Assembly (NCBI GenBank): GCA_003762875.1
Contig: RIBL01000015.1
Coordinates: forward strand, 1-64,000
DNA from: Muribaculaceae bacterium Isolate-110 (HZI)
GTDB lineage: Bacteria; Bacteroidota; Bacteroidia; Bacteroidales; Muribaculaceae
Length of the DNA stretch: 64,000 nt
Direction of reading: 5' to 3'
Positions 1-8,416 of this stretch are shown piece after piece (position 1 is the stretch's first letter; each line of letters opens with the position of its first letter). The position numbers were made by a program, and so were the translations under genes. The notes beneath the pieces are model-generated. The model had not been told where the DNA came from, made no database searches, and saw only the letters and a program-made list of their open reading frames with translations.

Positions 1-125
1 GATATGACGCTTCGCTCGGCGGGGGTGAGTGCCCTGCCGAGGTGGCGTGAGAAGCCGTGACACCAGATGTCGGGTATGCGTGGCTTGCGTGGCTGATGGG
101 TTGTGATGAGCCTCCTTGCGTGCAT
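1..125 (-). CDS. Partial unknown protein, N-terminus only (runs off left edge)
   Basis: On the minus strand an ATG at 125 opens a frame that stays open to the window edge (41 codons). The peptide begins MHARRLITTHQPRKPRIPDI and continues with a Trp-Cys-His-Gly stretch; I do not recognise the family. A good Bacteroidetes -7 box (TACCTTTG, minus strand, 150 to 143) lies about 18 nt before the ATG, which is the main reason to think the frame is real. No signal peptide or membrane segment is seen in the visible part. The alternative is that this is chance open frame in a GC-rich region; sequence to the left would settle it. Confidence 0.4.
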   Translation of the reverse strand, partial: MHARRLITTHQPRKPRIPDIWCHGFSRHLGRALTPAERSVI

Positions 126-142
126 GTTTGCTTTTTTGTAGG

Positions 143-150
143 CAAAGGTA
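143..150 (-). promoter_or_regulatory. Candidate -7 promoter box
   Basis: TACCTTTG on the minus strand matches the Bacteroidetes -7 consensus TAnnTTTG. No clear -33 TTTG is at the right distance. It would drive the partial gene starting at 125 with a very short leader. Confidence 0.4.
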
Positions 151-191
151 GTGAGAATGGGGACGCAAGGGGTGCGGTAATGCCGCGCTGT

Positions 192-382
192 GGGGCCGAG
201 CTGAAGCTCGGACGCAGGGGACAAAGCTTCGCGCTTTTTTCAAATGGTGGCCGGATGGGCCAAATGGGGCTGATGGGGCTAATGGGCGGGGTTGGCATTC
301 GCGCTTCCGCGCTCACACTTTTTCAAATGGGGTGGCGGGGAGGGTGGCAATGGGCCAAATGGGGTGGATGGGCCTAATGGGG
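192..382. repeat. G-rich intergenic repeat block, first set
   Basis: This gap between the partial gene and the DUF3256 gene holds no convincing gene. It contains three kinds of unit that recur at 1056-1218: unit A (192-247) with the small palindrome CCGAGCTGAAGCTCGG followed by GGGGACAAAGCTTCGCGCT; unit B (294-332) with CGCGCTTCCGCGCTCACAC; and unit C (254-286 and 349-382) of the form GGGCCAAATGGGGCTGATGG followed by further GGGG runs. Unit C has four G-runs separated by 5-6 nt, so it could form a G-quadruplex. The short frames through this block are repeat artefacts. Confidence 0.7.
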
Positions 383-390
383 CGGCCGGG

Positions 391-1008
391 TTATTTTGTG
401 AAGCGTTTGCCGTTCCATTTGTAGGTGAGGGTGGGTCGGAGGGCCGTGGCGAGGGCCTTGTAGGTGTCTTCGTCGAGGAAGGTGGCGAGGTTGTTGGTGG
501 CTGTGAGGGTGCCGGCGTCGGTGTCGATGAAGTAGGAGGCGAGCATGAAGGGGGTGTGGGCTGTTATTTCGGTGATGTCGTGGCCGGGGGTCAGCCAGTC
601 GTTCCATCCGGGGGCTGTGAAGTGTCGGTCGGTGGGGAGGGGGGCCCAGTTGCTGTCGTAGAATTTGATGGTGGAGTCGAGCCCGGGGGTGGCGACTGTG
701 GATATGACGGCGATGATGGTGTCGCGACCGGCGGGGAGGAGGGCTATCTGTGCTGAGGAGGAGTCGGTGATTTTGACGGTGATGGTGGCGGGGGTGAGGC
801 TGGTGATGGCTGAGCGTCCTTGCAGGCGGTTGGCGGAGGGGGTGGCGAGGTCGGAGTTGTAGTAGTCGACCATGTCAAGTCGGGTGTTTTTGTCGAGGAG
901 GGGGAAGATGCCTGTGGGGGCGGTGGTGAAGGCGTCGGCTGCTGTTTTTTGGGCTGTCGCGGTGAGGGTGGCGAGGAGGAGCAGGGCTGTGAGGAGTATC
1001 TGTTTCAT
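391..1008 (-). CDS. DUF3256 family secreted protein
   Basis: A 205-residue protein with a clear signal peptide (residues 1-20, hydrophobic run then Ala-Gln). The mature part contains FPLLDKNTRLDMVDYY at about 35-50, which I recognise as the hallmark of DUF3256, a Bacteroidales family of roughly 200 residues with no known function. Length fits the family. No catalytic motif or membrane segment beyond the signal is visible, so it is probably periplasmic or, less likely, outer-membrane associated. It stands alone on the minus strand, flanked on both sides by G-rich repeats, and is read in the same direction as the helicase at 1392-3092. Function unknown. Confidence 0.8.
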   Translation of the reverse strand: MKQILLTALLLLATLTATAQKTAADAFTTAPTGIFPLLDKNTRLDMVDYYNSDLATPSANRLQGRSAITSLTPATITVKITDSSSAQIALLPAGRDTIIAVISTVATPGLDSTIKFYDSNWAPLPTDRHFTAPGWNDWLTPGHDITEITAHTPFMLASYFIDTDAGTLTATNNLATFLDEDTYKALATALRPTLTYKWNGKRFTK

Positions 1009-1391
1009 CTTGATTGTTGGTTAATGTGGTTGGTTAGTCGGGGGCTTTCTGGGATGGGGCCGAGCTGAAGCTCGGGAGCGGGGACAAAGCTTCGCGCTTA
1101 CACGCTTTCAGAGAGGAGAGGGGGCTGATGGGTGGCTTTCGCGCTTCCGCGCTCACACCTTTTCAAAGAGGGGAGAGGGGGGCTGATGGGCCAAATGGGG
1201 CGGATGGGGCTAATGGGAGGAGAGGGTGGATAAGGGGAGAGGGAGGGGGAGAGAAGTGGGGCCAATGGGAGGAGGATGGGACGGGGAGAGAGGTGGGGGC
1301 GAAAGCGAGGGAGAGGGGAGGAGGAGAGAGGTGGGGGCGAAAGCGAGGGAGGGGGATGAGGAGAGAGGGGGGTGAGGAGAGAGGGTGGGGG
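1009..1391. repeat. G-rich and purine-rich intergenic region, second repeat set
   Basis: No gene is seen here. 1056-1098 repeats unit A, 1134-1173 repeats unit B and 1185-1218 repeats unit C of the block at 192-382. From about 1219 to 1391 the plus strand is almost entirely purine, and contains an exact 28-nt direct repeat at 1286-1313 and 1324-1351 (38-nt period, core GAGGTGGGGGCGAAAGCGAG). The region is downstream of the helicase and upstream of the DUF3256 gene, both on the minus strand, so it must hold the promoter of the latter unless they are co-transcribed; no TAnnTTTG box was found close to 1008. Confidence 0.7.
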
Positions 1392-3092
1392 TTAGCGGGA
1401 TTTTAGTTTTTTCTTTTTGTCGGCGAGGCGGGTGTAGTCGCGGGCGGGGTCGGCGATTTCGCTGTGGAGGCGTTTGCCGAAGAAGTCGGTGCCTGTGAGG
1501 GCTCCGACGACTTTGCGGGCGTCTTTTTTGTTGACGTCGAAGAGGGTGTAGGCGGGGAGGAGGTCGATGCGGCCTACGTCGATGCGTTTGCCTTGTATCT
1601 GGCGGTTGAGGAGCTCGATGAGGTTGCCTGCGAAGAATCCGTCGCGCTTGCCGACGTTGACGTAGATGCGTTCCATGCCATGTGCTGCCGTGCGACGGTC
1701 TTTTTCTTTGTCGTTGGCGGGCCGGTCGGTCTTGGCGGTTTTGCTTTTGCGTTCGGGCTTTGAGTCGATGAAGTCGATGTCGGGGGCGTCTTTGTAGTAG
1801 TCGAGGAGGCGGTTGAATTCGAGCGATATGACGCGCTTGAGGAGGTCTTGCTCGGAGAGCCATTCGAGTTTGCGGGAGATGCCCGGGAGGTAGGGTGCGA
1901 TTTCGTCTTCGTTGACTTTGACGCGTTCGATGCGGTCGGCGAGGTTATAGAGCTGTTTTTCGATTATGTGCTGTGGGGTGGGTACGAGGAGGTGCTCGAA
2001 GGTTTTTCCGATGGCTCGTTCGATGTCGCGCAGACGTCCTTTTTCTCTTGAGTGTATTATGGCGACAGAAGTGCCTTTTTTCCCGGCTCGTCCTGTGCGT
2101 CCCGAGCGGTGGTTGTAGATGGCAGTGTCGTCGGGGAGGCCGTAGTTGATTACGTGTGTTAGGTCGCTTACGTCGAGGCCTCGTGCGGCAACGTCGGTGG
2201 CTATGAGGAGCGGGACGACGCTGTCGCGGAATTTTTTCATTACGATGTCGCGCTGTTGCTGTGAGAGGTCGCCGTGGAGTGCTTCGGCGTTGTATCCGTC
2301 GCGTATGAGTGAGTCGGCGATTTCCTGAGTGTCGCGGCGAGTGCGGCAGAATACGATGGCGTAGATGCCGGGCGAGTTGTCGACGACGCGTTTTAGGGCG
2401 AGGTATTTGTCGCGTGCGTTGACCATGTAGTAGATATGGCGGACGTTTTCGGAGCTTTCGTTGCGTGAGCCGACGATGATTTCTTCGTAGTCGCGCATGT
2501 AGCGTCGGGCTATCTTGAGGATGTCGGCGGGCATTGTGGCAGAGAATAGGAGAGTCTTGTGGTCGTCGGGGATGTGGGTGAGTATTTCTTCGATAGAGTC
2601 GAGGAATCCCATGTTGAGCATTTCGTCGGCTTCGTCGAGGACTACGGTGGAGACGTTGTCGAGCTTTACGACTCCTCGTTTGATGAGGTCGATGAGTCGT
2701 CCGGGGGTTGCTACGATTACGTTGACGCCTGTGCGCAGTGTCCGTATCTGGCTTTCGATGCTTGATCCACCGTAGACGGGTAGTATTTTTATGCCGGGGA
2801 GGTGGCGTGAGAAGTCGACGAGGTCGCTTCCGATCTGGAGGCACAGCTCGCGCGTAGGTGCGAGGACGAGGGCCTGGGGCCGCCTGTCGTCGGGGCTGAC
2901 CCTCTGGAGCAGTGGCAGTCCGAAGGCTGCTGTCTTGCCAGTGCCTGTCTGTGCGAGTGCTATTATGTCGTTGGCGTCGCCAAGGAGCCGAGGGATGACG
3001 CGCTCTTGTATGGGCATGGGGTTTTCAAATCCCATTTCTTCGATGGCGCGGCGCAGGGGCTCGCTGACTCCGATTTCTTCAAATGATTTCAA
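1392..3092 (-). CDS. DEAD-box ATP-dependent RNA helicase with DbpA-type RNA-binding tail
   Basis: A 566-residue cytoplasmic helicase that unwinds RNA duplexes, probably in ribosome assembly or mRNA turnover. Visible motifs: Q motif ending at Gln29, Walker A AQTGTGKT (47-54), DEAD (153-156), SAT (184-186) and motif VI HRSGRTGR (328-335). Residues about 475-545 (from MERIYVNVGKRDGFF) look like a DbpA RNA-binding domain, reached through a charged linker (445-470); the C-terminus is Lys-rich. This architecture fits the DeaD/CsdA group of Bacteroidetes. The gene stands between repeats and the lrp gene; a minus-strand TACTTTTG box at 3189-3182 is its likely promoter. Confidence 0.95.
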   Translation of the reverse strand: MKSFEEIGVSEPLRRAIEEMGFENPMPIQERVIPRLLGDANDIIALAQTGTGKTAAFGLPLLQRVSPDDRRPQALVLAPTRELCLQIGSDLVDFSRHLPGIKILPVYGGSSIESQIRTLRTGVNVIVATPGRLIDLIKRGVVKLDNVSTVVLDEADEMLNMGFLDSIEEILTHIPDDHKTLLFSATMPADILKIARRYMRDYEEIIVGSRNESSENVRHIYYMVNARDKYLALKRVVDNSPGIYAIVFCRTRRDTQEIADSLIRDGYNAEALHGDLSQQQRDIVMKKFRDSVVPLLIATDVAARGLDVSDLTHVINYGLPDDTAIYNHRSGRTGRAGKKGTSVAIIHSREKGRLRDIERAIGKTFEHLLVPTPQHIIEKQLYNLADRIERVKVNEDEIAPYLPGISRKLEWLSEQDLLKRVISLEFNRLLDYYKDAPDIDFIDSKPERKSKTAKTDRPANDKEKDRRTAAHGMERIYVNVGKRDGFFAGNLIELLNRQIQGKRIDVGRIDLLPAYTLFDVNKKDARKVVGALTGTDFFGKRLHSEIADPARDYTRLADKKKKLKSR

Positions 3093-3181
3093 ATTGTCTT
3101 AGAATTGATGGCCGCTTAAGCGGCGGTGATTAATATATTTTATAACCGTTTGGGCGAGGGGCGGGTTTGGTTATATTTTGA

Positions 3182-3189
3182 CAAAAGTA
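3182..3189 (-). promoter_or_regulatory. Candidate -7 box for the RNA helicase
   Basis: TACTTTTG on the minus strand fits TAnnTTTG. A GTTG at 3213-3210 sits 20 bp upstream, a 3-of-4 match to the -33 box. Distance to the helicase ATG at 3092 leaves a leader of about 80 nt. Confidence 0.45.
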
Positions 3190-3212
3190 GGTATTTTTTT
3201 GTGAATAAGCAA

Positions 3213-3240
3213 CAAGGCATCCCCCCGGGGGGATGCCTTG
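3213..3240 (-). terminator. Perfect palindrome, probable terminator of the lrp gene
   Basis: A 28-bp uninterrupted palindrome, CAAGGCATCCCCCC followed by its exact reverse complement, lies 37 nt after the stop of the minus-strand lrp gene. The practical hairpin has a 12-bp stem and four-base loop. The downstream tail on the minus strand (TTGCTTATT) is only moderately U-rich, so termination is likely but not certain. Confidence 0.6.
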
Positions 3241-3276
3241 GCGTGGTGGGTGGGAGAGGTGGAGGTGAGGGGGGTA

Positions 3277-3744
3277 TCAGTTTTCGTCGTATGTTACGGG
3301 GAGAACTCGTGAGATGGAGTGGTCGAGGGAGATCAGTGTTTCGGTGCCTACTACGCCGGGGATTACCTGGAGCTTGTGGTTGAGTAGCTCCATGAGGTGT
3401 TCGTTGTCGCGAGCGAAGAGCTTGACGAGCATGGTGTAGGGTCCGGTAGTGAAGTGACATTCCACGACTTCGGGTATTTTTTCAAGCTCGGGCACAACTT
3501 CGCGGTAGAGGGCACCGCGCTCGAGGTTTACGCCGATGTAGGTGCATGTGCGGTAGCCGAGTATCTTGGGGTCAACGTTGTAGCCTGATCCAGTGATAAC
3601 GTTGAGGTCAATCATGCGCTGTATGCGCTGGTGGATGGCAGCGCGCGATACTCCGCATTCCTGAGCTACGTCTTTGGAGGCTATGCGGGCGTTGCGCATT
3701 ACTATTTCGAGGATGCGTCGGTCGAGGTTGTCGATTTTTTCCAT
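3277..3744 (-). CDS. Lrp/AsnC family transcriptional regulator
   Basis: A 155-residue DNA-binding regulator. Residues 1-60 form an AsnC-type winged helix-turn-helix (LDRRILEIVMRNARIASKDV, then a recognition helix near GVSRAAIHQRIQRM), and about 70-145 form a RAM ligand-binding domain that should bind an amino acid or similar metabolite and assemble into octamers. Length is normal for the family. It is transcribed away from the acyl-CoA synthetase gene across a 255-bp gap, and may regulate itself or that neighbour; the ligand cannot be read from sequence. Promoter candidate at 3787-3817. Confidence 0.93.
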   Translation of the reverse strand: MEKIDNLDRRILEIVMRNARIASKDVAQECGVSRAAIHQRIQRMIDLNVITGSGYNVDPKILGYRTCTYIGVNLERGALYREVVPELEKIPEVVECHFTTGPYTMLVKLFARDNEHLMELLNHKLQVIPGVVGTETLISLDHSISRVLPVTYDEN

Positions 3745-3786
3745 TACAAGTACTTATGATTTATGCAAGTGTGGTCAAATGCTTGG

Positions 3787-3817
3787 CAAATATATAGAAA
3801 AATCGCGAAATGTGAAA
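3787..3817 (-). promoter_or_regulatory. Promoter of the lrp-type gene
   Basis: Minus-strand TATATTTG (3794-3787) fits the -7 consensus, and TTTC (3817-3814) lies 19 bp upstream, a 3-of-4 match to -33 TTTG. The leader to the ATG at 3744 is about 35 nt. Confidence 0.5.
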
Positions 3818-3966
3818 CCTTTTGTCAGGAAAAAGTGTGTGGGCGGCCGTTTAAGAGGAGAAGTGATGTGTTGAGAGATGTTAACGTGAGTGTGCAATTT
3901 ATGAGGAAATGTTAACGATTATCAAATTTCTTTTAATTATATGGGTGGCGGGCGGAAAATTGGTGT

Positions 3967-3974
3967 TACCTTTG
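3967..3974 (+). promoter_or_regulatory. -7 promoter box for acyl-CoA synthetase
   Basis: TACCTTTG, 25 nt before the ATG at 4000, fits TAnnTTTG. No exact -33 TTTG is present at 19-21 bp. The rest of the 3745-3966 gap is AT-rich without further structure that I can see. Confidence 0.55.
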
Positions 3975-3999
3975 CAGGAAATCTATTAAACAATATGTC

Positions 4000-5805
4000 A
4001 TGATTGACAATATTTTGACCTATCTGCCTGCGCGCCATGCGGCAGAGCATCCGGAGCATCCGGCACTCGCGGCACAGGACGAGCAGGACAGGTGGTATGA
4101 TATATCCTGGAGGGAGTTTGAGGCGCAGGTGCGTGTAGCGGCCCGTGCTCTGGCAGTGCTCGGAGTCAAGCCGACTGATTGTGTGGGCACTTTTTCGGCC
4201 AACCGTCCGGAGAATCTTGTGACTGATTTTGCCTGTTATCGCAACAGGGCTGTGTCGGTGTCGATATATGCGACATCGTCGCCCGAGCAGGTGGAGTATA
4301 TAGTCAGCGATGCCTGCTGCGAGGTGTTGTTTGCAGGAAATACGACCCAGTATCGCTCGGCCCGCGAGGTACAGAGCCGTTGCGGCTGTCTGAAGCATAT
4401 CGTTGTAATCAAGCCGATAGAGCTTGATGAGGATGATGAGAGCTCGATGCTGTGGAGCGACTTCATGAAGCTGGGCGAGAAGGCCGGCGATGAGGTGGAG
4501 GTGCAGGTGGAGAACAGGGCCAGGTCGGCATGTCCGGATGACCTTGCGACGCTTGTGTATACCTCTGGAACTACGGGCGAGCCCAAGGGTGCGATGCTGA
4601 CTCACTCCAACTATGACTACGCGCTGGAGGCCCACAGGGTGAGACTCGACATGCTTTCGCCCAAGGATGTGTCGATGGCTTTTCTGCCTCTGAGCCATAT
4701 ATTTGAGAAGGGATTTACCTATGTGTGTCTGATGCTTGGCATCAAGGTGGCAGTCAACCGTGACCCGCGTGCCATACAGGACACCATCAAGGAGGTGAGG
4801 CCCACGTGTATGTGTGCCGTGCCGCGGTTCTGGGAGAAGGTGTATGCGGCCGTGCATGAGAAGATCGCGTCGATGAATCCTGTGGCCCGTATGATGGTGA
4901 ATGCAGCTCTGAAGGTGGGCCGTAAGCGTAACATAGAGTATAAGCGCAGGGGGCTGGAGGCTCCGTGGTGGCTTGAGAGCAGCTATAAGCTGTTTGACCG
5001 CAAGGTGTTTGCTATGCTGCGCGGCGCGATAGGCATCGACCACCCCAATATATTCCCGACCGCCGGCGCGCCGGTTTCGGCCGAGATAGTGGAGTTTTTC
5101 CATTCGGCCGGACTGTTTCTGATGACAGGCTACGGGCTGTCGGAGACCACGGCTACGGTGACTTGTTTCCCTATGAAGGACTATGAGATAGCTTCGGTGG
5201 GTACGGCTATACCGTGGGTGCAGGTCAAGGTGGACTCCAACTCGGAGGTGCTTGTCAAGGGCCCGACCGTGATGAGCGGCTATTATCACAAGCCTGAGGC
5301 TACGGCAGAGGCTTTTACGGCCGACGGATGGTTCAGGACGGGCGACGCGGGTTATATGGACAAGAGCGGCAATCTGTTTCTGACCGACCGCATCAAGGAC
5401 CTTTTCAAGACTTCAAACGGCAAGTATATAGCTCCGCAGGCGATAGAGACACGTCTGGGCACAGATAAATTTATAGAGCAGGTGGCTGTGATAGGCGACG
5501 GCTACAAGTATGTGAGCGCGCTGATAGTGCCGTCGTTTGCCGCGCTGAGGGCGTGGGCCGACGAGAAGAAAATCGCTTATGGCTCCATTGAGGAGCTGCT
5601 TGACGACAAGAGGGTCAACGAAATGATGGAGAAGCGTCTGGAGGTGCTTCAGAAGGGACTGGCTCCGTATGAGAAAATCAAGCGGTTCAAGCTGTTGCCT
5701 CATGAGTTTACGATGGACAGCGGCGAGCTGACCAATACGCTCAAGCTCAAGCGCAGGGTCATCAACAAGAATTATGCCCATATCATAGAGTCGCTCTACA
5801 GATAG
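4000..5805 (+). CDS. AMP-dependent long-chain fatty acid--CoA ligase
   Basis: A 601-residue adenylate-forming enzyme that activates fatty acids to acyl-CoA via acyl-AMP. The phosphate-binding loop YTSGTTGEPKG lies at 187-197, the adenine-binding GYGLSETT motif near 375, the TGD motif around 450 followed by TDRIKDLFKTSNGKYIAP (hinge and C-terminal domain start), and the lysine-bearing tail TLKLKRRV at 580-587. Length and motif order fit FadD15-like long-chain ligases of Bacteroidetes. No signal peptide; cytoplasmic or membrane-associated. It is followed after 56 nt by asd in the same direction, although the two are not functionally linked. Chain-length preference cannot be told. Confidence 0.92.
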   Translation: MIDNILTYLPARHAAEHPEHPALAAQDEQDRWYDISWREFEAQVRVAARALAVLGVKPTDCVGTFSANRPENLVTDFACYRNRAVSVSIYATSSPEQVEYIVSDACCEVLFAGNTTQYRSAREVQSRCGCLKHIVVIKPIELDEDDESSMLWSDFMKLGEKAGDEVEVQVENRARSACPDDLATLVYTSGTTGEPKGAMLTHSNYDYALEAHRVRLDMLSPKDVSMAFLPLSHIFEKGFTYVCLMLGIKVAVNRDPRAIQDTIKEVRPTCMCAVPRFWEKVYAAVHEKIASMNPVARMMVNAALKVGRKRNIEYKRRGLEAPWWLESSYKLFDRKVFAMLRGAIGIDHPNIFPTAGAPVSAEIVEFFHSAGLFLMTGYGLSETTATVTCFPMKDYEIASVGTAIPWVQVKVDSNSEVLVKGPTVMSGYYHKPEATAEAFTADGWFRTGDAGYMDKSGNLFLTDRIKDLFKTSNGKYIAPQAIETRLGTDKFIEQVAVIGDGYKYVSALIVPSFAALRAWADEKKIAYGSIEELLDDKRVNEMMEKRLEVLQKGLAPYEKIKRFKLLPHEFTMDSGELTNTLKLKRRVINKNYAHIIESLYR

Positions 5806-5861
5806 GCGAGAGAGAAAAATAAAAACAAAAATATAATACACACTATTACATCAACTAAGGT

Positions 5862-6875
5862 ATGAAAGTTGCGATTGTAGGCGTCAGTGGCGCAGTAGGA
5901 CAAGAGTTCCTGAGAGTGCTCGATGAGCAGAATTTCCCGATCGACGAACTGTTGCTTTTCGGTTCGGAGCGTTCGGCCGGCCGTACATATAATTACCGCG
6001 GCAAGGATTACACCGTGCAGTTGCTCAGAGATGAGCCGGAGGATTTCCGCGGTGTGGATTTCGCATTCGTGTCGGCCGGCGCGTCGGTGTCGAAGAAGTA
6101 TGCCGATGTCATCACCAAGCACGGCGCGGTGATGATCGACAACTCGTCGGCCTTCCGCATGGATCCTGATGTGCCCCTGGTGGTGCCCGAAGTCAACGGC
6201 GAGGATGCTTTTGACGCTCCCCGCGGTGTGATAGCCAACCCCAACTGTACGACCGCCATCATGGTGGTGGCTCTGAAGCCTCTTAACGACATCTCGCCTA
6301 TCAAGCGAGTGCATGTTGCTACCTATCAGGCAGCGAGCGGTGCCGGCGCGACCGGTATGGACGAGCTTGTGAAGCAGTATGAGGAGCTCGGCGAGGGCAA
6401 GGAGCCTACCGTCGAGAAGTTTGCTTATCAGTTGGCCTACAACCTTATCCCCCACATCGACGTGTTCCTTGACAATGACTATACCAAGGAGGAGATGAAG
6501 ATGTATAACGAGACCCGTAAAATCATGCATGCTCCCGAGCTTTCGGTGAGCGCGACCTGTGTGCGAGTGCCCGTAGTGCGTGCCCACAGCGAGGCCGTGT
6601 GGGTTGAGACCGAGCGTCCTATCAGCGTCGAGGAGGCCCGCGCCGCTTTTGCCAAGGCCGAAGGTCTGGTGGTGATTGACGAGCCGGCCGAAAAGAAATA
6701 TCCCATGCCGCTCTTCGCAGCCGGTACCGACCCTGTGTTCCTGGGCCGTCTGAGAGAGGATGTGGCTAATCCCAACGGGCTTACATTCTGGCTCGTGGGC
6801 GACCAGATAAAGAAAGGCGCAGCCCTCAATGCAGTGCAGATAGCACAGTATATGATAGCTCACCCCAGAAAGTAA
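5862..6875 (+). CDS. asd: Aspartate-semialdehyde dehydrogenase
   Basis: A 337-residue NADPH-dependent enzyme that reduces beta-aspartyl phosphate to aspartate semialdehyde, feeding lysine/diaminopimelate, threonine and methionine synthesis. It has the N-terminal nucleotide-binding loop GVSGAVGQ (7-14), the catalytic cysteine in NPNCTTAIM (Cys129), the ASGAGATG segment near 158-165 and the substrate-binding Arg/His region [11 protein letters not shown] (His242). Length is typical. The preceding 56-nt spacer is AT-rich; co-transcription with the acyl-CoA ligase is possible. Confidence 0.96.
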   Translation: MKVAIVGVSGAVGQEFLRVLDEQNFPIDELLLFGSERSAGRTYNYRGKDYTVQLLRDEPEDFRGVDFAFVSAGASVSKKYADVITKHGAVMIDNSSAFRMDPDVPLVVPEVNGEDAFDAPRGVIANPNCTTAIMVVALKPLNDISPIKRVHVATYQAASGAGATGMDELVKQYEELGEGKEPTVEKFAYQLAYNLIPHIDVFLDNDYTKEEMKMYNETRKIMHAPELSVSATCVRVPVVRAHSEAVWVETERPISVEEARAAFAKAEGLVVIDEPAEKKYPMPLFAAGTDPVFLGRLREDVANPNGLTFWLVGDQIKKGAALNAVQIAQYMIAHPRK

Positions 6876-6998
6876 ACCTCTGCCTGAACGGTAATTGGCA
6901 ATTGGCAGCCATTGTAATCACGATGTCGGAATAAACAATCGGTGAAGGATGGTTGTAATACATACTCACTGCGTGTAATAGTCCGGCGGCCGATTGCC

Positions 6999-7027
6999 GG
7001 CTGATAATTGCTAATTACTAATTGATA
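6999..7027. repeat. AT-rich intergenic motif (first copy)
   Basis: The 168-bp gap before the DedA gene ends in a run containing GCTAATTACTAATTGATAA. The same decamer-like pattern occurs, longer, just before kdsA at 16750-16785. No role is known to me. Confidence 0.45.
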
Positions 7028-7043
7028 AATATAAAAAAGAAGT

Positions 7044-7727
7044 ATGCTTGATCTTGTAACGCTTCTGGCGTTGTTTGACCCAGCCGGGATAATGGCCCGG
7101 TTTCTTGAGGCTGATGCAATGACCGTCTACATGCTCGTGTTTGTGTTTATGGTCGTAGAGAGCTCGTTTGTGCCTTTTCCCTCGGAGGTGATAGTGCCTC
7201 CGGCCGCTTATCTTGCGTGTACGAGCCATGAGGTGAATATCGTGATGGTGACACTGCTTGCGACAGCCGGAGCTATTGTGGGCGCGCTTATCAACTATTA
7301 TCTGGCTCTGTGGATAGGGCGGCCGATAGTGTATAAGTTTGCCGGCAGCCGCGTGGGCCATGCTTTTCTGCTCGACGAGGCTAAGGTGAATCATGCCGAA
7401 GAGTATTTTGACGCCCACGGTGCAGTGTCGACCTTCATAGGACGACTTGTGCCGGCTGTGCGTCAGCTTATCTCGATCCCCGCCGGACTGGCGAGGATGA
7501 ATGTGGGCAAGTTTGTCCTGTTCACAGGTCTGGGCGCACTCACCTGGAACGCCGTACTTGCAACTCTGGGCTACTGGCTCGGCAAGATGGTGTCGCGCGA
7601 ACAGCTCTTTGCCAAGGTGGAGGAGTATAACGACTATCTTACCTATGCAGGTCTTGCCCTCGGAGTGATATGCCTCGGCATCATCCTCTACAATGCCTTC
7701 AAACCCAAGAAAACAGTAAACGAATAA
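7044..7727 (+). CDS. DedA family membrane protein (SNARE-associated/VTT domain)
   Basis: A 227-residue inner-membrane protein with about five hydrophobic segments. The conserved DedA core is visible: a PxPSEVI-like segment (FPSEVIVPPAAYL) near residue 52 and the GRLVPAVRQLISIPAGLARM stretch near 133-152, whose arginines and glycines define the family. DedA proteins are implicated in moving undecaprenyl phosphate and phospholipids across the membrane; the substrate here is not known. It is followed after 32 nt by rpe, so the two may share a transcript. Confidence 0.88.
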   Translation: MLDLVTLLALFDPAGIMARFLEADAMTVYMLVFVFMVVESSFVPFPSEVIVPPAAYLACTSHEVNIVMVTLLATAGAIVGALINYYLALWIGRPIVYKFAGSRVGHAFLLDEAKVNHAEEYFDAHGAVSTFIGRLVPAVRQLISIPAGLARMNVGKFVLFTGLGALTWNAVLATLGYWLGKMVSREQLFAKVEEYNDYLTYAGLALGVICLGIILYNAFKPKKTVNE

Positions 7728-7759
7728 CCATAGTAACACTGTAGAAAAAAACACCAGCC

Positions 7760-8416
7760 ATGATACAGGTAGCACCCTCACTATTGGCCGCAGACTTCAC
7801 TCGACTCGGCGAGGCCGTGGAGACCGTCAACCGCAGCCGTGCGTCGCTGATACATATCGACGTGATGGACGGAATGTTCGTACCCAACATCTCGATAGGC
7901 TTTCCGGTGATAAAATCCATCAGCCGAGTGGCCGAGAAGCCACTCGACGTGCATATGATGGTCATGGATCCGGGCCGTTATGTCGGAGCCGTGCGCGATG
8001 CGGGCGGCGACCTGATGAATGTGCACTATGAAGCCTGTACGCATCTTCACCGCGTGGTGGCGTCAATACACGAGGCCGGAATGAAGGCCGGCGTGACGCT
8101 CAATCCGGCTACTCCCGTGGAGATGCTCGAGGATATAATAGGCGATGTCGAACTGGTGTTGCTCATGAGTGTCAATCCGGGATTCGGAGGGCAGAAGTTT
8201 ATAGCCAATACCATTAATAAGGTGTGTCGTCTGCGCGACATGATTGACCGCACAGGCTCCAAAGCCGTGATAGAGATTGACGGAGGTGTGGACCTCAACA
8301 CCGCACCCGCTCTCATAGAGTCGGGGGCCGATGTGCTTGTGGCCGGCAGCTATGTGTTCAGGGCTCCGGATCCCTGTAAAGCTATCAGTGAACTCATAGA
8401 TCTGGCCGCAGTATGA
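7760..8416 (+). CDS. rpe: Ribulose-phosphate 3-epimerase
   Basis: A 218-residue TIM-barrel enzyme of the pentose phosphate pathway that interconverts ribulose 5-phosphate and xylulose 5-phosphate. Metal and catalytic motifs are present: APSLLAADF (5-13), HIDVMDGMFVPN (32-43, His32, Asp34), VHMMV (64-68), MSVNPGFGGQKF in the second half and EIDGGV with the second catalytic Asp. Length is typical. Its stop overlaps the queA start by 4 nt (ATGA), which implies translational coupling. Confidence 0.97.
   Translation: MIQVAPSLLAADFTRLGEAVETVNRSRASLIHIDVMDGMFVPNISIGFPVIKSISRVAEKPLDVHMMVMDPGRYVGAVRDAGGDLMNVHYEACTHLHRVVASIHEAGMKAGVTLNPATPVEMLEDIIGDVELVLLMSVNPGFGGQKFIANTINKVCRLRDMIDRTGSKAVIEIDGGVDLNTAPALIESGADVLVAGSYVFRAPDPCKAISELIDLAAV

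Noticed and set aside
57-377. Plus-strand reading frames over 57-377, 292-756 and 1128-1406
   Set aside because: They are Gly-rich frames across G-rich repeats, lack a promoter and overlap real minus-strand genes or repeat units; the repeated peptide reflects the DNA repeat.
1286-1351. Two-copy 28-nt repeat as a CRISPR array
   Set aside because: Only two copies with a 10-nt gap, purine-only, no cas genes; a simple tandem repeat explains it.
3937-5289. Long minus-strand frame of 450 codons opposite the acyl-CoA ligase
   Set aside because: It is antisense to a clear enzyme gene, rich in His and Arg as expected for a shadow frame, and matches no family.
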